Positions 42,343-51,102 of a stretch of DNA of 64,000 nt are shown one piece after another. The notes beneath the pieces were generated by a model that was not told the DNA's origin, did no database searches, and saw nothing but the letters and a program-made list of their open reading frames with translations. Source of the DNA: Spirochaetota bacterium (GTDB taxonomy: Bacteria > Spirochaetota > UBA4802 > JAKQUI01). The DNA is taken from NCBI GenBank assembly GCA_029562645.1, contig JAKQUI010000077.1, positions 300,625-364,624 on the forward strand. Direction: 5' to 3'. The position numbers were made by a program, and so were the translations under genes. Every line of letters starts with the position of its first letter. Positions within the stretch are counted from its first letter, which is position 1.

Positions 42343-42758
42343 TTCTCGAAGCGGTCCGGGTCGGGCAGAAATAGCGCCGCGATGCCCTCCTCGCGCAGCT
42401 CCCGCACCTCATCCGGCGTGGTCTCGCCGTAGATCCCGCGCGGCTCCTCGACGCCGTAATGGATCGCGCGGGCGCGCTCGGCGAACTCAGCTCCGGTGTT
42501 TTCGAAGTGCTCGCGGACGAATGCGCGCGCAATCCGCATGGCGTCGAACAGGGTCACGGTCTCCGGATCGCGCGACGAGGGCGTTGCGGACGGTCGCGCC
42601 TGGATGGCGCAGCCGGTGAAGAGGCGTTTCACGTCGGTGCACTCGCACAGGGGGCAGGCGATCAGCGTGCGCTCCATCTGACGGGCGAAGCTGTCGTAAT
42701 CCTTGAATGTGCCCTCGAAGCGATGGCCGTTTGAACATTCGATGTCGAATGAGATCAT
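42339..42758 (-). CDS. DUF1178 family protein
   Basis: 139 residues. The N-terminus ISFDIECSNGHRFEGTFKDYDSF has the conserved zinc-ribbon-like C...GH and a second pair in LIACPLCECTDV. The C-terminal signature FAERARAIHYGVEEPRGIYGET and EEGIAALFLPDPDRF is diagnostic of DUF1178. Function unknown. Convergent with the membrane protein and upstream of the lipase-3 terminator. Confidence 0.88.
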   Translation of the reverse strand: MISFDIECSNGHRFEGTFKDYDSFARQMERTLIACPLCECTDVKRLFTGCAIQARPSATPSSRDPETVTLFDAMRIARAFVREHFENTGAEFAERARAIHYGVEEPRGIYGETTPDEVRELREEGIAALFLPDPDRFEN

Positions 42759-42816
42759 GCGCGTATCCTTCCCGCACCCTCGACGCGGAGACGCTGGAGC
42801 GCAAGCGAAAAAAATA

Positions 42817-42838
42817 ATGGGCCCCCGAAAGGGCCCAT
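42817..42838 (-). terminator. Rho-independent terminator of lipase 3
   Basis: ATGGGCCC-CCGAAA-GGGCCCAT stem-loop followed on the minus strand by TATTTTTTT. 33 bp beyond the lipase stop. Confidence 0.85.
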
Positions 42839-42870
42839 GGTGTGAAGCGTTTGGAGATTTGAATGAGGGA

Positions 42871-43770
42871 TTAAAAACCGCTCGATTTGAGCATCTTTGC
42901 GATATCGATATAGAACCCTTCGGCGTCGAAACCCGGGGTGTTTCCGAAGAGGTGGTTGATTTCCATGAAGTGGTCGATCCCGAACAGGCCGGTCACCTTG
43001 CCCTTCCAGGTCCCCCAGACTGAGCTTGCCACCGGCACGATGCCGTCGTTCTCGCCGTCGTAGTAGCTGATGAGCGCCCACGTGGGCGACAGGATCAGGT
43101 TGGCCGACACGCCGTACATCTTGCCCGCATAGCTGTAGTATTTCACCTCGGGGACGTCGGGGGTGTTGGGATTGAAGTTCTTGGTCATGTTGTGCCGCGT
43201 GAGCTCATAGGTGGCGCGGTAGAAGTCCGGGTTCTGGTCGGCGCACACCAGGCCGCCCCAAAGGGTATTGGCGATGGCCGTCACGGCCCAGCCCATCACG
43301 TTCGGGAGCTTGAAGATGACGAAATCGGCAAGCGAGGTGCCCCGGTTCGGGGAGGATATCATGACCAGCGCCGCGACCTTCGAGCGCATGCCCATGTTGG
43401 TGATCATGTGGCGCGAGGTCACGCCCCCCTGCGAATGTCCGATGATATTCACCTTCGCCTTCCCGGTGGTCGCCAGGACTTCGAGGATATGGCGTTTGAG
43501 CTTTTCGCCGCGCTTGGCGGAGGTGTCGAAGGCGCCGAGGTCGGGAGCGTACACCGCCACCCCTTTGTCCTTGAGGGCGTCCTTGATGCCGTAGAAATAG
43601 TCTATGAAGCCGAGGAACTCGTCGCTGCCGGCATATCCGTGGGCCAGGATGACCGGGTACTTGAGATTGATGGACGACGACGATCCGCCTGCGAAGACAT
43701 CGGTGCCGGTAAAGCCCGCAATCGCGATAATCATGACGGTGATGAGTGCGATGCTGTGTATTCGTTTCAT
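42871..43770 (-). CDS. secreted triacylglycerol lipase (alpha/beta hydrolase), paralog 3
   Basis: 299 residues from the ATG at 43770 with AGGAGGATCTC just upstream; the frame extends to 43806, which overlaps the regulatory hairpin. Signal peptide MKRIHSIALITVM..., cleaved near VFA-GG. Oxyanion HG at 44-45, nucleophile GHSQGG (Ser113), acid GENDG (D242) and base IDHFME (H267), so the triad is complete. It is closest to paralog 2: both have NxNPNTP and an ending of GNTPGFDA / GITPGFDA type. The shared upstream TATATT box and hairpin place it in the same putative regulon. It probably hydrolyses acylglycerols outside the cell. Confidence 0.93.
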   Translation of the reverse strand: MKRIHSIALITVMIIAIAGFTGTDVFAGGSSSSINLKYPVILAHGYAGSDEFLGFIDYFYGIKDALKDKGVAVYAPDLGAFDTSAKRGEKLKRHILEVLATTGKAKVNIIGHSQGGVTSRHMITNMGMRSKVAALVMISSPNRGTSLADFVIFKLPNVMGWAVTAIANTLWGGLVCADQNPDFYRATYELTRHNMTKNFNPNTPDVPEVKYYSYAGKMYGVSANLILSPTWALISYYDGENDGIVPVASSVWGTWKGKVTGLFGIDHFMEINHLFGNTPGFDAEGFYIDIAKMLKSSGF

Positions 43771-43800
43771 GAGATCCTCCTGGGAAGTGAGTGAACCGTA

Positions 43801-43815
43801 AACCATCCGGTCGGT
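43801..43815 (-). promoter_or_regulatory. 5'-UTR GGA-loop hairpin (lipase paralog 3)
   Basis: On the minus strand ACC-GACCGGAT-GGTT: the same ACC-N8-GGT hairpin and GNCYGGAT loop as the other two lipases, eight bases below the TATATT box. Confidence 0.4.
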
Positions 43816-43823
43816 ATGTCATG

Positions 43824-43851
43824 AATATAGCGTATTTTGATATTCACTGTC
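43824..43851 (-). promoter_or_regulatory. lipase-type promoter (paralog 3)
   Basis: Minus strand GACAGT (43851-43846) then TATATT (43829-43824), spaced like GACGAT...TATATT at the other two lipases. The further-upstream GGTCAAAATCAATT block is not seen here. Confidence 0.45.
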
Positions 43852-43899
43852 TTATCAAAAACCGTCGGAACGGTATTTGATCAGGGGTTTTTTATAATC

Positions 43900-44031
43900 G
43901 GGGTCAGAGCCCCGGTGAAATGGGGGTCAGAGCCTCGGCTCCGGCCGGGTTTTTTATGGTCATAGTTTGATAGGTGTCTAAAATAATGGGGTCAGAGCCC
44001 CATAATCAGACTCATTAGGGGTCAGAGCCCT
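43900..44031. repeat. cluster of four GGGGTCAGAGCCCC repeats
   Basis: Copies at 43900-43913 (exact), 43923-43936 (GGGGTCAGAGCCTC), 43988-44001 (exact, inside an ATGGGG..CCCCAT extension) and 44018-44031 (GGGGTCAGAGCCCT). Each can form a short hairpin. They lie in the 513-bp gap between lipase 3 and the channel gene. The rest of that gap (44032-44283) shows nothing clear. Confidence 0.65.
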
Positions 44032-44283
44032 GTTCGTTATCGTTTCATCACACTGGACGATGGTGTTCTTCACTGGTGTGATCCGATGCGCAGGTGCCGC
44101 AATTTTACATAAACGAATTGACGTAGGCCAAAAAATCCGAATGGAATGTGATTGGGCGTGGCCGCGTCCGGGATACACCGTGACGGTTTGGCGATCCATT
44201 GCCAAATCATCACGGGATGCCGCCGGGCCTCATGCAGGGGCCATGTTGATTTTTCCAATGCAGGCGTTTATGCGCACGGGACT

Positions 44284-45978
44284 ATGAAGTTTCTAAGCTC
44301 ACAGTTCACATACTTCTTCCAGAGCAAGAATACACGAAAGAACATCAGGATACTGCTTAAGTATCTGATGGCGCTGTGGGTTCTTATTATCGTATATAGC
44401 GTGCTGTTCCACTTTATTATGGCAGCAGAGGGCAAGGAGCATTCCTGGGTCACCGGCTTGTATTGGACGCTGACGGTCATGTCCACGCTGGGGTTTGGCG
44501 ATATCACCTTTTCCGGGGACCTGGGGAGGTTCTTTTCCCTTATCGTCCTGCTTTCGGGAGTGATCTTCCTGCTGGTCCTTCTGCCGTTTACCTTTATTCA
44601 GTTTTTCTATGCGCCCTGGATCGAGGCGGAACGAAAAAGCCGCACGCCGCGCGAGCTGCCGTCGCATGTCAGGAACCATGTCATTATCACCAGCTACAAT
44701 CCCGTGACGGCCAGCCTCATCGACAAGCTCACGGCCCATGGGCGCGAGTATACCCTGGTGGTTGAGGACATACAGCGCGCCCTGGACTTTTACGACATGG
44801 GTCTCCGGACGTCCGTTGGCAATATCGACGATCCGGAAACCTACCGCCTGATGCGCGCCATCGAGGCGGCCATGGTGGTGGGCGCCAATAGCGACGAGGT
44901 GAACACCAATGTCGCCTTCACCGTCCGGGAGATCAACGCCGACGTGCCGGTCGTGTGTACGGCCGATTCGACGGATTCCGTGGACATCCTCACGATGGCC
45001 GGCGCGACGCTGGTGCTGCAGCTTTCGGACATGCTGGGGCGCTCCCTGGCCCGACGGACCATCGGCGGCGACCGGCGGGCTAATGTGATCGGTCGTTTCG
45101 ACGAATTGGTGATCGCCGAGGCGCCCGTCATGGGCACCCCGTTGGTGGGCAAGAGCCTCGCCGAGAGCCGCCTGCGGGAGATCGCCGGCGTGACGGCCGT
45201 CGGAATCTGGGAGCGGGGGCGCTTCGCCATCCCCGGACCGGACACCGCGATCACCCCGACAACGGTCCTGGTCATTGCCGGGTCGGAAGAGCAGATGCAA
45301 ACGTACGAGGAGCTCATGTGCATCTATCAGGTGTCGTCCGATCGCGCGCTCGTGATCGGCGGCGGGCGCGTCGGGGTCGCGGTCGCGATGTCCCTGGAGG
45401 AGCGCGGCATCGACTATGTCGTGGTGGACAAGAGCCGGGAGTCGACCGGCGCCGCGGTGCTCAAGGAATGCGTGTTCGGCAACGCGGCGGACATCGAGAC
45501 GCTCAAGCGCGCGGGCATCGAACGGGCGCCGGCGGCGATCATCACCACCCACGACGACGCCACCAATATTTATCTGACCAAGTATTGTCGCAGCCTGCGC
45601 CCGGATATGCAGATCATCAGCCGGGCCAATGCCGACCGCAATGTCTCGACGCTGCACCGCGCGGGGGCGGACTTCGTCATGTCGTACGCGACGCTGGGGG
45701 CCAGCACCATATTCAATTATCTCGAGAACGCCGATATCGTCATGCTGGCCGAGGGGCTGGACATATTCCGGAGAAGGGTCCCGGCGGGGCTGATGGGCAA
45801 AACGCTCGCGCAATCCAATATCCGGCAGGATACGGGCTGCACGGTGGTCGCGCTGAACAATGGCGACGGGATGAGCATCAATCCCGATCCCAACCGCCCG
45901 CTGGAGTCCCATGGTGAGCTTATCCTAATGGGAAGCGCCGAGGCCGAGCAGCGATTCATGAAGCGATTTGCGGACTAG
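44284..45978 (+). CDS. potassium channel with two RCK (TrkA-N/TrkA-C) modules
   Basis: 564 residues from the ATG at 44284; the in-frame extension to 44152 lacks a ribosome site. Two N-terminal transmembrane helices (~27-47 and ~83-108) surround the pore with selectivity filter TLGFGD (68-73). Then two TrkA-N Rossmann domains: HVIITSYNPVTASLIDKL (~130) and ALVIGGGRVGVAVAMSLE (~355), each with a TrkA-C module. This MthK/GsuK-like arrangement gates potassium flux by nucleotides or Ca/Na ions. It is followed by a Kv-type channel gene 131 bp later, so the two may share regulation. Confidence 0.92.
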   Translation: MKFLSSQFTYFFQSKNTRKNIRILLKYLMALWVLIIVYSVLFHFIMAAEGKEHSWVTGLYWTLTVMSTLGFGDITFSGDLGRFFSLIVLLSGVIFLLVLLPFTFIQFFYAPWIEAERKSRTPRELPSHVRNHVIITSYNPVTASLIDKLTAHGREYTLVVEDIQRALDFYDMGLRTSVGNIDDPETYRLMRAIEAAMVVGANSDEVNTNVAFTVREINADVPVVCTADSTDSVDILTMAGATLVLQLSDMLGRSLARRTIGGDRRANVIGRFDELVIAEAPVMGTPLVGKSLAESRLREIAGVTAVGIWERGRFAIPGPDTAITPTTVLVIAGSEEQMQTYEELMCIYQVSSDRALVIGGGRVGVAVAMSLEERGIDYVVVDKSRESTGAAVLKECVFGNAADIETLKRAGIERAPAAIITTHDDATNIYLTKYCRSLRPDMQIISRANADRNVSTLHRAGADFVMSYATLGASTIFNYLENADIVMLAEGLDIFRRRVPAGLMGKTLAQSNIRQDTGCTVVALNNGDGMSINPDPNRPLESHGELILMGSAEAEQRFMKRFAD

Positions 45979-46109
45979 TCGGGCAGTGGGGAATCAAGCG
46001 GTTTCGTTCGATACTCATGCACGGCGAGATTCATGATATGGATGATCGCCCGCCATGACGTCGAGTTAACCGCGAAGTGAAAATATATAGAGCATGAAGG
46101 AGGTACGCG

Positions 46110-46934
46110 ATGGGCCGTTCGATTCGCATGCGCCTGCACCAGATAATGGAACCGGCCGTCGAGGGCGATCGCGCGAGCAAGGTCTTCGATGTCGGGATCA
46201 TGGCGCTCATTGTGGTGAATGTTCTCGCGGTTATTCTGGAAACGGTCAAGTCGATCGAGAGCGAGTTCGGTGAGATCTTGTACCGGTTCGAGGTGTTCTC
46301 GGTCGCGGTGTTCACCGTCGAGTATGCGCTGCGCCTATGGTCCTGCGTCGAGGACGATCGCTTCGCGCGGCCGGTTCTGGGCCGCCTGCGGTACATGGTG
46401 TCGCCAATAGCGCTCATCGACCTGCTGGCCGTGCTGCCGTTTTATCTTCCGCTGTTTCTCGCGCTCGACCTGCGATTTATACGGGTGTTGCGGCTGTTTC
46501 GGATCTTCCGGCTCTTCAAGATTGGGCGCTATTCCGAGTCGATGAAACGGATGGGCGCGGTGTTTCGGAAAAAAAAGGAGGAGCTGGGACTGGCCGTGTT
46601 TATCGTGCTCATTCTGCTGGTGTTCACCTCGTGCATCATGTACTACGTGGAGCACGAGGCGCAGCCGGAGGCCTTCTCGAGCATTCCCCGCGCGATGTGG
46701 TGGGGGGTCGCGACGCTCACCACCGTGGGCTACGGCGACGTGTATCCGATGACCGCGATCGGGAAGGTCCTTGGCGCGGTCATCGCGCTCCTGGGCGTCG
46801 GCATGGTCGCGCTCCCCGCGGGGATCATCGCCTCGGGGTTTGCGGAGGAGATCCACGCGTCGCGGGAGGAGGCGAAGCTCGTGTGTCCGCATTGCGGTAA
46901 GACCTTCGATGCCGCGAAGGACGGCGACGCATGA
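46110..46934 (+). CDS. voltage-gated potassium channel (Kv-type)
   Basis: 274 residues with six transmembrane segments. S4 carries regularly spaced arginines (RFIRVLRLFRIFRLFKIGR), and the pore has filter TLTTVGYGDVYP. The C-terminus holds a CxxC pair (LVCPHCGKTFD), a rubredoxin-like knuckle of unknown role. GAAGGAGG precedes the ATG. It directly follows the RCK channel gene and is probably in the same transcription unit. It conducts K+ across the inner membrane, opened by depolarisation. Confidence 0.93.
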   Translation: MGRSIRMRLHQIMEPAVEGDRASKVFDVGIMALIVVNVLAVILETVKSIESEFGEILYRFEVFSVAVFTVEYALRLWSCVEDDRFARPVLGRLRYMVSPIALIDLLAVLPFYLPLFLALDLRFIRVLRLFRIFRLFKIGRYSESMKRMGAVFRKKKEELGLAVFIVLILLVFTSCIMYYVEHEAQPEAFSSIPRAMWWGVATLTTVGYGDVYPMTAIGKVLGAVIALLGVGMVALPAGIIASGFAEEIHASREEAKLVCPHCGKTFDAAKDGDA

Positions 46935-47061
46935 TACGCCGCGGCGCATCATGCGAAAATATGTATGGACATTCGCCGCGCGATGGCGTATCGTTACCCA
47001 TGGTGGGGAATGGGCATATTCGATGCCCGATGAAATCGGTATGCGCGTGTATGGAGGCGCC

Positions 47062-47727
47062 ATGAAAAGATCAACAGTGCTGCGTACGATGATCCTCGTG
47101 TTCGCGATCGCGTGGACCGCTGCTCCCGCGCACACAGCGCCGCGGGTGGTGGAGAAGGAAAAGGACAAGATCTGGCAGGTCACGGTGGACGCGGTCCCGA
47201 AAACGCTCGATGCGTTCATGTCGTTTCGGGACGCGATCGCCAAAACCCCGCAGGGCGGGATCGTCGTGTATCTCGTGGCGCAGCTCATCATGATGGACAA
47301 TCCCGAGCTCGGCGAGCAGTGCCTCATCGTCGCGCTGGACCGGAGCCAGCTTGCCGAGCACAAGCCCGGATCGCGCGCAGTGGGCGTGCAGGGCTGGCAG
47401 TTGGGAGGAAGCGAGAAGACCCGACTGGGGATGAGCACCTTCATTCGCGCCAAGGGTTATGTGGCGAAGTCCTTCGTCGCGGGGACATCGACGGCGACCG
47501 GATACGCGCTCCCGTCGCTTCCCTACACCTATGTGATCCGCAAGCATAAATTTCAGGACGCAAACCCGAGCGTCTGGAAGGGAAACGTCGCCACCTCCTG
47601 CTCCGATCTTGGAACGGTCCCCATTCACGTGACGGTCAATGATCGGGGAGTTTGGAAGGTGTCCAATTCGAGCAGTTTTTATGCGGGATGCAAGCCGCCT
47701 ACGAAGAAGGTCGACGACAATCTGTAG
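47062..47727 (+). CDS. secreted protein of unknown function
   Basis: 221 residues from the ATG at 47062 (TGGAGGCGCC upstream). The signal peptide ends near AHT-AP. The mature part has KDKIWQVTVDAVPKTLDAFM and, later, SFVAGTSTATGYALPSLPYTYVIR, with a conserved-looking TATGY/LPYTY core. I have seen similar proteins grouped as DUF6935-like but cannot confirm. It sits downstream of the K+ channel and upstream of a membrane protein, 45 bp apart. Confidence 0.65.
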   Translation: MKRSTVLRTMILVFAIAWTAAPAHTAPRVVEKEKDKIWQVTVDAVPKTLDAFMSFRDAIAKTPQGGIVVYLVAQLIMMDNPELGEQCLIVALDRSQLAEHKPGSRAVGVQGWQLGGSEKTRLGMSTFIRAKGYVAKSFVAGTSTATGYALPSLPYTYVIRKHKFQDANPSVWKGNVATSCSDLGTVPIHVTVNDRGVWKVSNSSSFYAGCKPPTKKVDDNL

Positions 47728-47772
47728 CGGCGGCCGGCCGACGGCCGGATCATACACGAGAGGGGGGCTGAT

Positions 47773-48702
47773 ATGACCGAACAAACTGATGCCGGGACCG
47801 GGGGCCCCGTGAGCGCAGGCGATTCGGGCGCGAAACGGGCGGCCACCCTCACCGTCGTGGGGCTGCTGTTCGTGTTCGCGGCGTTTATCATCCTGTACCG
47901 CGCGGAGCGGACCAATAACCGGCAGTGGATTGCGAAAAAGGCCGAGCGGGTCGATCCCGCCGCTCCGGGCGCCGGCGCGCGCATGGTGAAATTCACCGGC
48001 GTCCCCGGCGGGACCTTCCTCGATGACGCCGACAGCGGACGTCGCTTCGTGTACCTCCGGCGCTCGCGCTACGAATTCCGCCGGGGGGCCGATGCCGCCG
48101 CCGCGCCCGATTGGCAGTATGCGAGCGGTTCCACCGAGCGCGCGAAGGAGGTGCGCATCGGAGCGGTGGGCATTCGGCTGGACGAGGCCGAGATCATCGG
48201 CGGCGGCGCGTGGTCGACGACCGTGTACAAGAACGGCCGCGAGGCCGCGCCGCGCATCGGCGATGTGAAGATATCTCTTTCCGGCATCCCGGCAGAGCTT
48301 CCGTTGTTTTGCGCCGGGTATTTTTCCAACGGCTATCTGGGCGCGGGAGATCTCTTCGTGGTGAGCTCGTTCAGCGAGGGCAAGACCATGGACGAGCTCG
48401 CGGAGACCTGGGTGTGGCGGTGGCTGCGCCATCCGGCGTGTTTTGCGCTCATGCTCGTGGGGCTGTTGCTCCTCGGGGGGCCGGCCATGCGCACGATGAA
48501 GCGGCATGAGGAAATGCCGGTGGTCCGGTCGCTTGCGCGCATCGGCTGGCCGGCCTATGGGGCGATGTCGCTCGCGTGTGCGTTCCTACTGGTGCGCTTC
48601 TCGCCGGTGACGGTGGACCTCATCTGGCTGATCCTCGCGCTGGTGATCGGCGTCCCGATCGCCATCACGGTCCGAAGCGTGCGCTCGCATCGCGGCGCCT
48701 GA
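47773..48702 (+). CDS. membrane protein, TMEM43-like (tentative)
   Basis: 309 residues. One N-terminal helix (TVVGLLFVFAAFIILYRAE), a large extracytoplasmic middle (~60-215, with GDVKISLSGIP and SSFSEGKTMDEL) and three or four helices near the C-terminus (~220-300). That layout resembles TMEM43 proteins, but the similarity is loose. GAGGGGGG precedes the ATG. Probably co-transcribed with the next small gene. Confidence 0.6.
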   Translation: MTEQTDAGTGGPVSAGDSGAKRAATLTVVGLLFVFAAFIILYRAERTNNRQWIAKKAERVDPAAPGAGARMVKFTGVPGGTFLDDADSGRRFVYLRRSRYEFRRGADAAAAPDWQYASGSTERAKEVRIGAVGIRLDEAEIIGGGAWSTTVYKNGREAAPRIGDVKISLSGIPAELPLFCAGYFSNGYLGAGDLFVVSSFSEGKTMDELAETWVWRWLRHPACFALMLVGLLLLGGPAMRTMKRHEEMPVVRSLARIGWPAYGAMSLACAFLLVRFSPVTVDLIWLILALVIGVPIAITVRSVRSHRGA

Positions 48703-48735
48703 TCGGCCGCGCGCACTCGGCGGGAAGCGCACTCG

Positions 48736-49107
48736 ATGCTCAATCACGCCATCGTCAAGCTGGCGGCCCTGGGCTCCTCCCTCGGCGGCCCGCTGTTCGT
48801 CTTCGACCTCGCGCGCCCGCGGCTCGGGACGATGCCCGCGTTTCTGCTCATCTTTTCCCCCATTGCGCTGATGATGCTCGCGACGCTCGCGCTCGATGAG
48901 GAGTCCACGGATCCCCTGGCGCGCGCGTCGATGTACGGCGGCATCATGGGCAGCGTGATCCTGTTCGCGATGAACGAGCATGCGTTCTGGCGGCTGTACC
49001 AGGGCGCGCAGCACCCGAACCACGGCATGATCGTCGCGGGGATCACGATCGGCGTTGTCGCCTCGGCGCTGGTGGCCTACCGCGCGGTGCGCTTCCTGCG
49101 TTCGTGA
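48736..49107 (+). CDS. small multi-pass membrane protein
   Basis: 123 residues with three to four hydrophobic helices (FLLIFSPIALMMLATLAL, ASMYGGIMGSVILFAM, GMIVAGITIGVVASALVAY). Ends KAVRFLRS-like basic tail. Unknown. 34 bp after the preceding gene, so likely one operon. Confidence 0.6.
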   Translation: MLNHAIVKLAALGSSLGGPLFVFDLARPRLGTMPAFLLIFSPIALMMLATLALDEESTDPLARASMYGGIMGSVILFAMNEHAFWRLYQGAQHPNHGMIVAGITIGVVASALVAYRAVRFLRS

Positions 49108-49198
49108 CCGGGGGCCGCTGCGAGCGGATTCTCCTTGACAGATACTCGTGGGCGGTTTCGTCTCTCGGCTGGCGGTAATTTCATGAAAGGATATCAAT

Positions 49199-49405
49199 GT
49201 GGCGAAGAACAACTATCAGTATGAAAAGCGGATGAGGGACCTGGCCAAGAAGAAGAAGAACGAGGAAAAACGGCAACGGAAACTGGAAAAAAACGCGGCG
49301 AAATCGGATGATGCCACGTCAGTGGATCAGCCGCATGACGATGCCCGTCCGGATGCGGGGCAAGAGATTGAATCAGGAGACGTGCGGGACAAAGCGACGG
49401 ACTAG
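49199..49405 (+). CDS. small basic coiled-coil protein
   Basis: 68 residues from the GTG at 49199 (GAAAGGATA upstream). The N-terminal half is highly basic and helical (YEKRMRDLAKKKKNEEKRQRK), the C-terminal half acidic. Short proteins starting AKNNYQYEKR are conserved in several anaerobic proteobacteria and spirochaetes; role unknown. Confidence 0.65.
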   Translation: MAKNNYQYEKRMRDLAKKKKNEEKRQRKLEKNAAKSDDATSVDQPHDDARPDAGQEIESGDVRDKATD

Positions 49406-49470
49406 GGTGCGATGTAATGCGTCAATCCGCGGTTTTCCCGGTGCGGATTCCGCTGGCGCTGGACCTGATG

Positions 49471-49502
49471 AAAAAAACGCCACCCGATGCTTCCGGGTGG
49501 CG
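49471..49502 (-). terminator. Rho-independent terminator of the hydrogenase operon
   Basis: Minus strand CGCCACCCG/CGGGTGGCG stem with seven T after it, 29 bp beyond the large-subunit stop codon. It also faces the convergent small gene. Confidence 0.85.
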
Positions 49503-49530
49503 GATGAGAAAATCCCTTTAACCAGAACTG

Positions 49531-51102
49531 TTAAACGACCCTGAACTTCGCGATCTCGCGGTCTCCCTCGACGACGTGTACCGCGCAGGCGATGCAGGGA
49601 TCGAACGATCGGACGACCCGCGCCGCCTCGATGGGGTTCGCGGGGTCCGATATGGGCGTGCCGATGAGCGCCTGCTCCACGGGACCGCGCACGCCGTTGT
49701 CGTCGCGCGGGCCGCAAAACCACGTCGTGGGCACCACGCACTGATAGTTCTCGATCTTCTTGTCCTTTACGACGATCCAGTGGCCCAGCGCGCCGCGCGG
49801 GGCCTCGACCAAACCCTCGCCCTCGCCGACATCCGGGATGTCGAAGCTGTTGCGCGGGCTCTTCCCCGACTCGAGCTCGTCAAGCCACCCCATGGCCTGC
49901 TTGCACAGGATCTGACTTTCAATGACGCGGGCAGCGTGGCGTCCGAGAACCGAGAAAACCGCGCTCACGTCGAGCTGGAGCGACTTGAGGACGCCGGCAA
50001 TCGCTTCCTTGTACGGATTGCTCGCGGGGTTCAGATACGCGGCGACCGCGCGGGCGAGCGGACCGACCTCCATGGGCTTGCCGTCGTATCGCGGGGCCTT
50101 GAGCCAGGTGTAGGCCCCGCCCTTCTTCGGGTCGGCATCGGTCTCGCCCTTGAGCGGGTGCAGGTTCGATCCGGACCGGTACCAGGCGTATTTCACCTGC
50201 TCGCGGATGCGCGCGGTGTCGAGCTTCTCGAGCTTCCCGGCGGTGATCACCGCGGGCTCGAAGAGGTACTTCTTGTTCGCGTCATCGCCCTCGAAGGTGC
50301 CGAAGACGAGGAAGTTGTTGTAGCCGCCGAGCTTGAAATAGTCCGGATAGGCCTTGGCGACCGCGACGATGTGGTTAAAATACACGGAGTTTACGAATTT
50401 CTCGATCTCCTTGAGGAGGCTGCGGTACTGCCTGATTGCGCTGCGCGTGGGGACCTGGGTCACGCCGCCGGGCACCAGCGATATCGCATGCGGCATGCGT
50501 CCGGCGAAGATGGTGCACATCTGGTGCGCCTTCATCCGCATATCCAGCGCCTTCACGTAGCCGGCGATGGCGTCGAGGTTTATCGCGGGGTCCTTGATGT
50601 AGAAGTCCTTCCCCTCGTAGCGCGGTAAAAACGGCGCCGCGACCGTCAGCGCGTCGGCGCGGTCCTTCTTCGTCTCGAGCTCGTTTTTCACCCAGTCGCG
50701 CAGTCCCGACAGTTTCGCGTCGCTCCCCGTGTACGTGAGGAGGGCCTTGATGTCCACGAAATCCAGAGCCGACAGATGATAGAAGTGGATGATGTGCGAC
50801 TGCAGGTAGTTGGCCGCCAGGATGAGGTTGCGCAGCAGGCGTCCGTTCGCGTTCGGTTTGACGCCGAAGGCCGCGTCGAGGCACTTGCTGGATGCCAGGC
50901 CATGGGACACCGGGCACACGCCGCAGATGCGCTGGGTGATCTGATTGGCGTCGAGCGGGTTGCGCCCGCGCAGGATCTTCTCGAAGCCGCGGTACATGTT
51001 GCCGATGCTCTTTGCGTCGACCACCTTCCCGTTCTGAACGTCGATCTCGATCGAGAGGTGGCCCTCGATTCTGGTGATGGGATCAAGCAGGACTTTAGCC
51101 AT
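49531..51102 (-). CDS. [NiFe]-hydrogenase large subunit
   Basis: 523 residues. The nickel ligands are in the L1 motif RICGVCPVSH (C60, C63) and the L2 motif DPCIACAVH (C503, C506). The protein continues 14 residues past His509, the classic C-terminal extension removed by the maturation protease encoded two genes upstream. The active site oxidises or produces H2 in the periplasm as partner of the small subunit. Its start overlaps the end of the small-subunit gene by 8 bp. The arrangement with a cytochrome c3-like lipoprotein points to a group 1 uptake enzyme. No hyp genes are adjacent. Confidence 0.96.
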   Translation of the reverse strand: MAKVLLDPITRIEGHLSIEIDVQNGKVVDAKSIGNMYRGFEKILRGRNPLDANQITQRICGVCPVSHGLASSKCLDAAFGVKPNANGRLLRNLILAANYLQSHIIHFYHLSALDFVDIKALLTYTGSDAKLSGLRDWVKNELETKKDRADALTVAAPFLPRYEGKDFYIKDPAINLDAIAGYVKALDMRMKAHQMCTIFAGRMPHAISLVPGGVTQVPTRSAIRQYRSLLKEIEKFVNSVYFNHIVAVAKAYPDYFKLGGYNNFLVFGTFEGDDANKKYLFEPAVITAGKLEKLDTARIREQVKYAWYRSGSNLHPLKGETDADPKKGGAYTWLKAPRYDGKPMEVGPLARAVAAYLNPASNPYKEAIAGVLKSLQLDVSAVFSVLGRHAARVIESQILCKQAMGWLDELESGKSPRNSFDIPDVGEGEGLVEAPRGALGHWIVVKDKKIENYQCVVPTTWFCGPRDDNGVRGPVEQALIGTPISDPANPIEAARVVRSFDPCIACAVHVVEGDREIAKFRVV

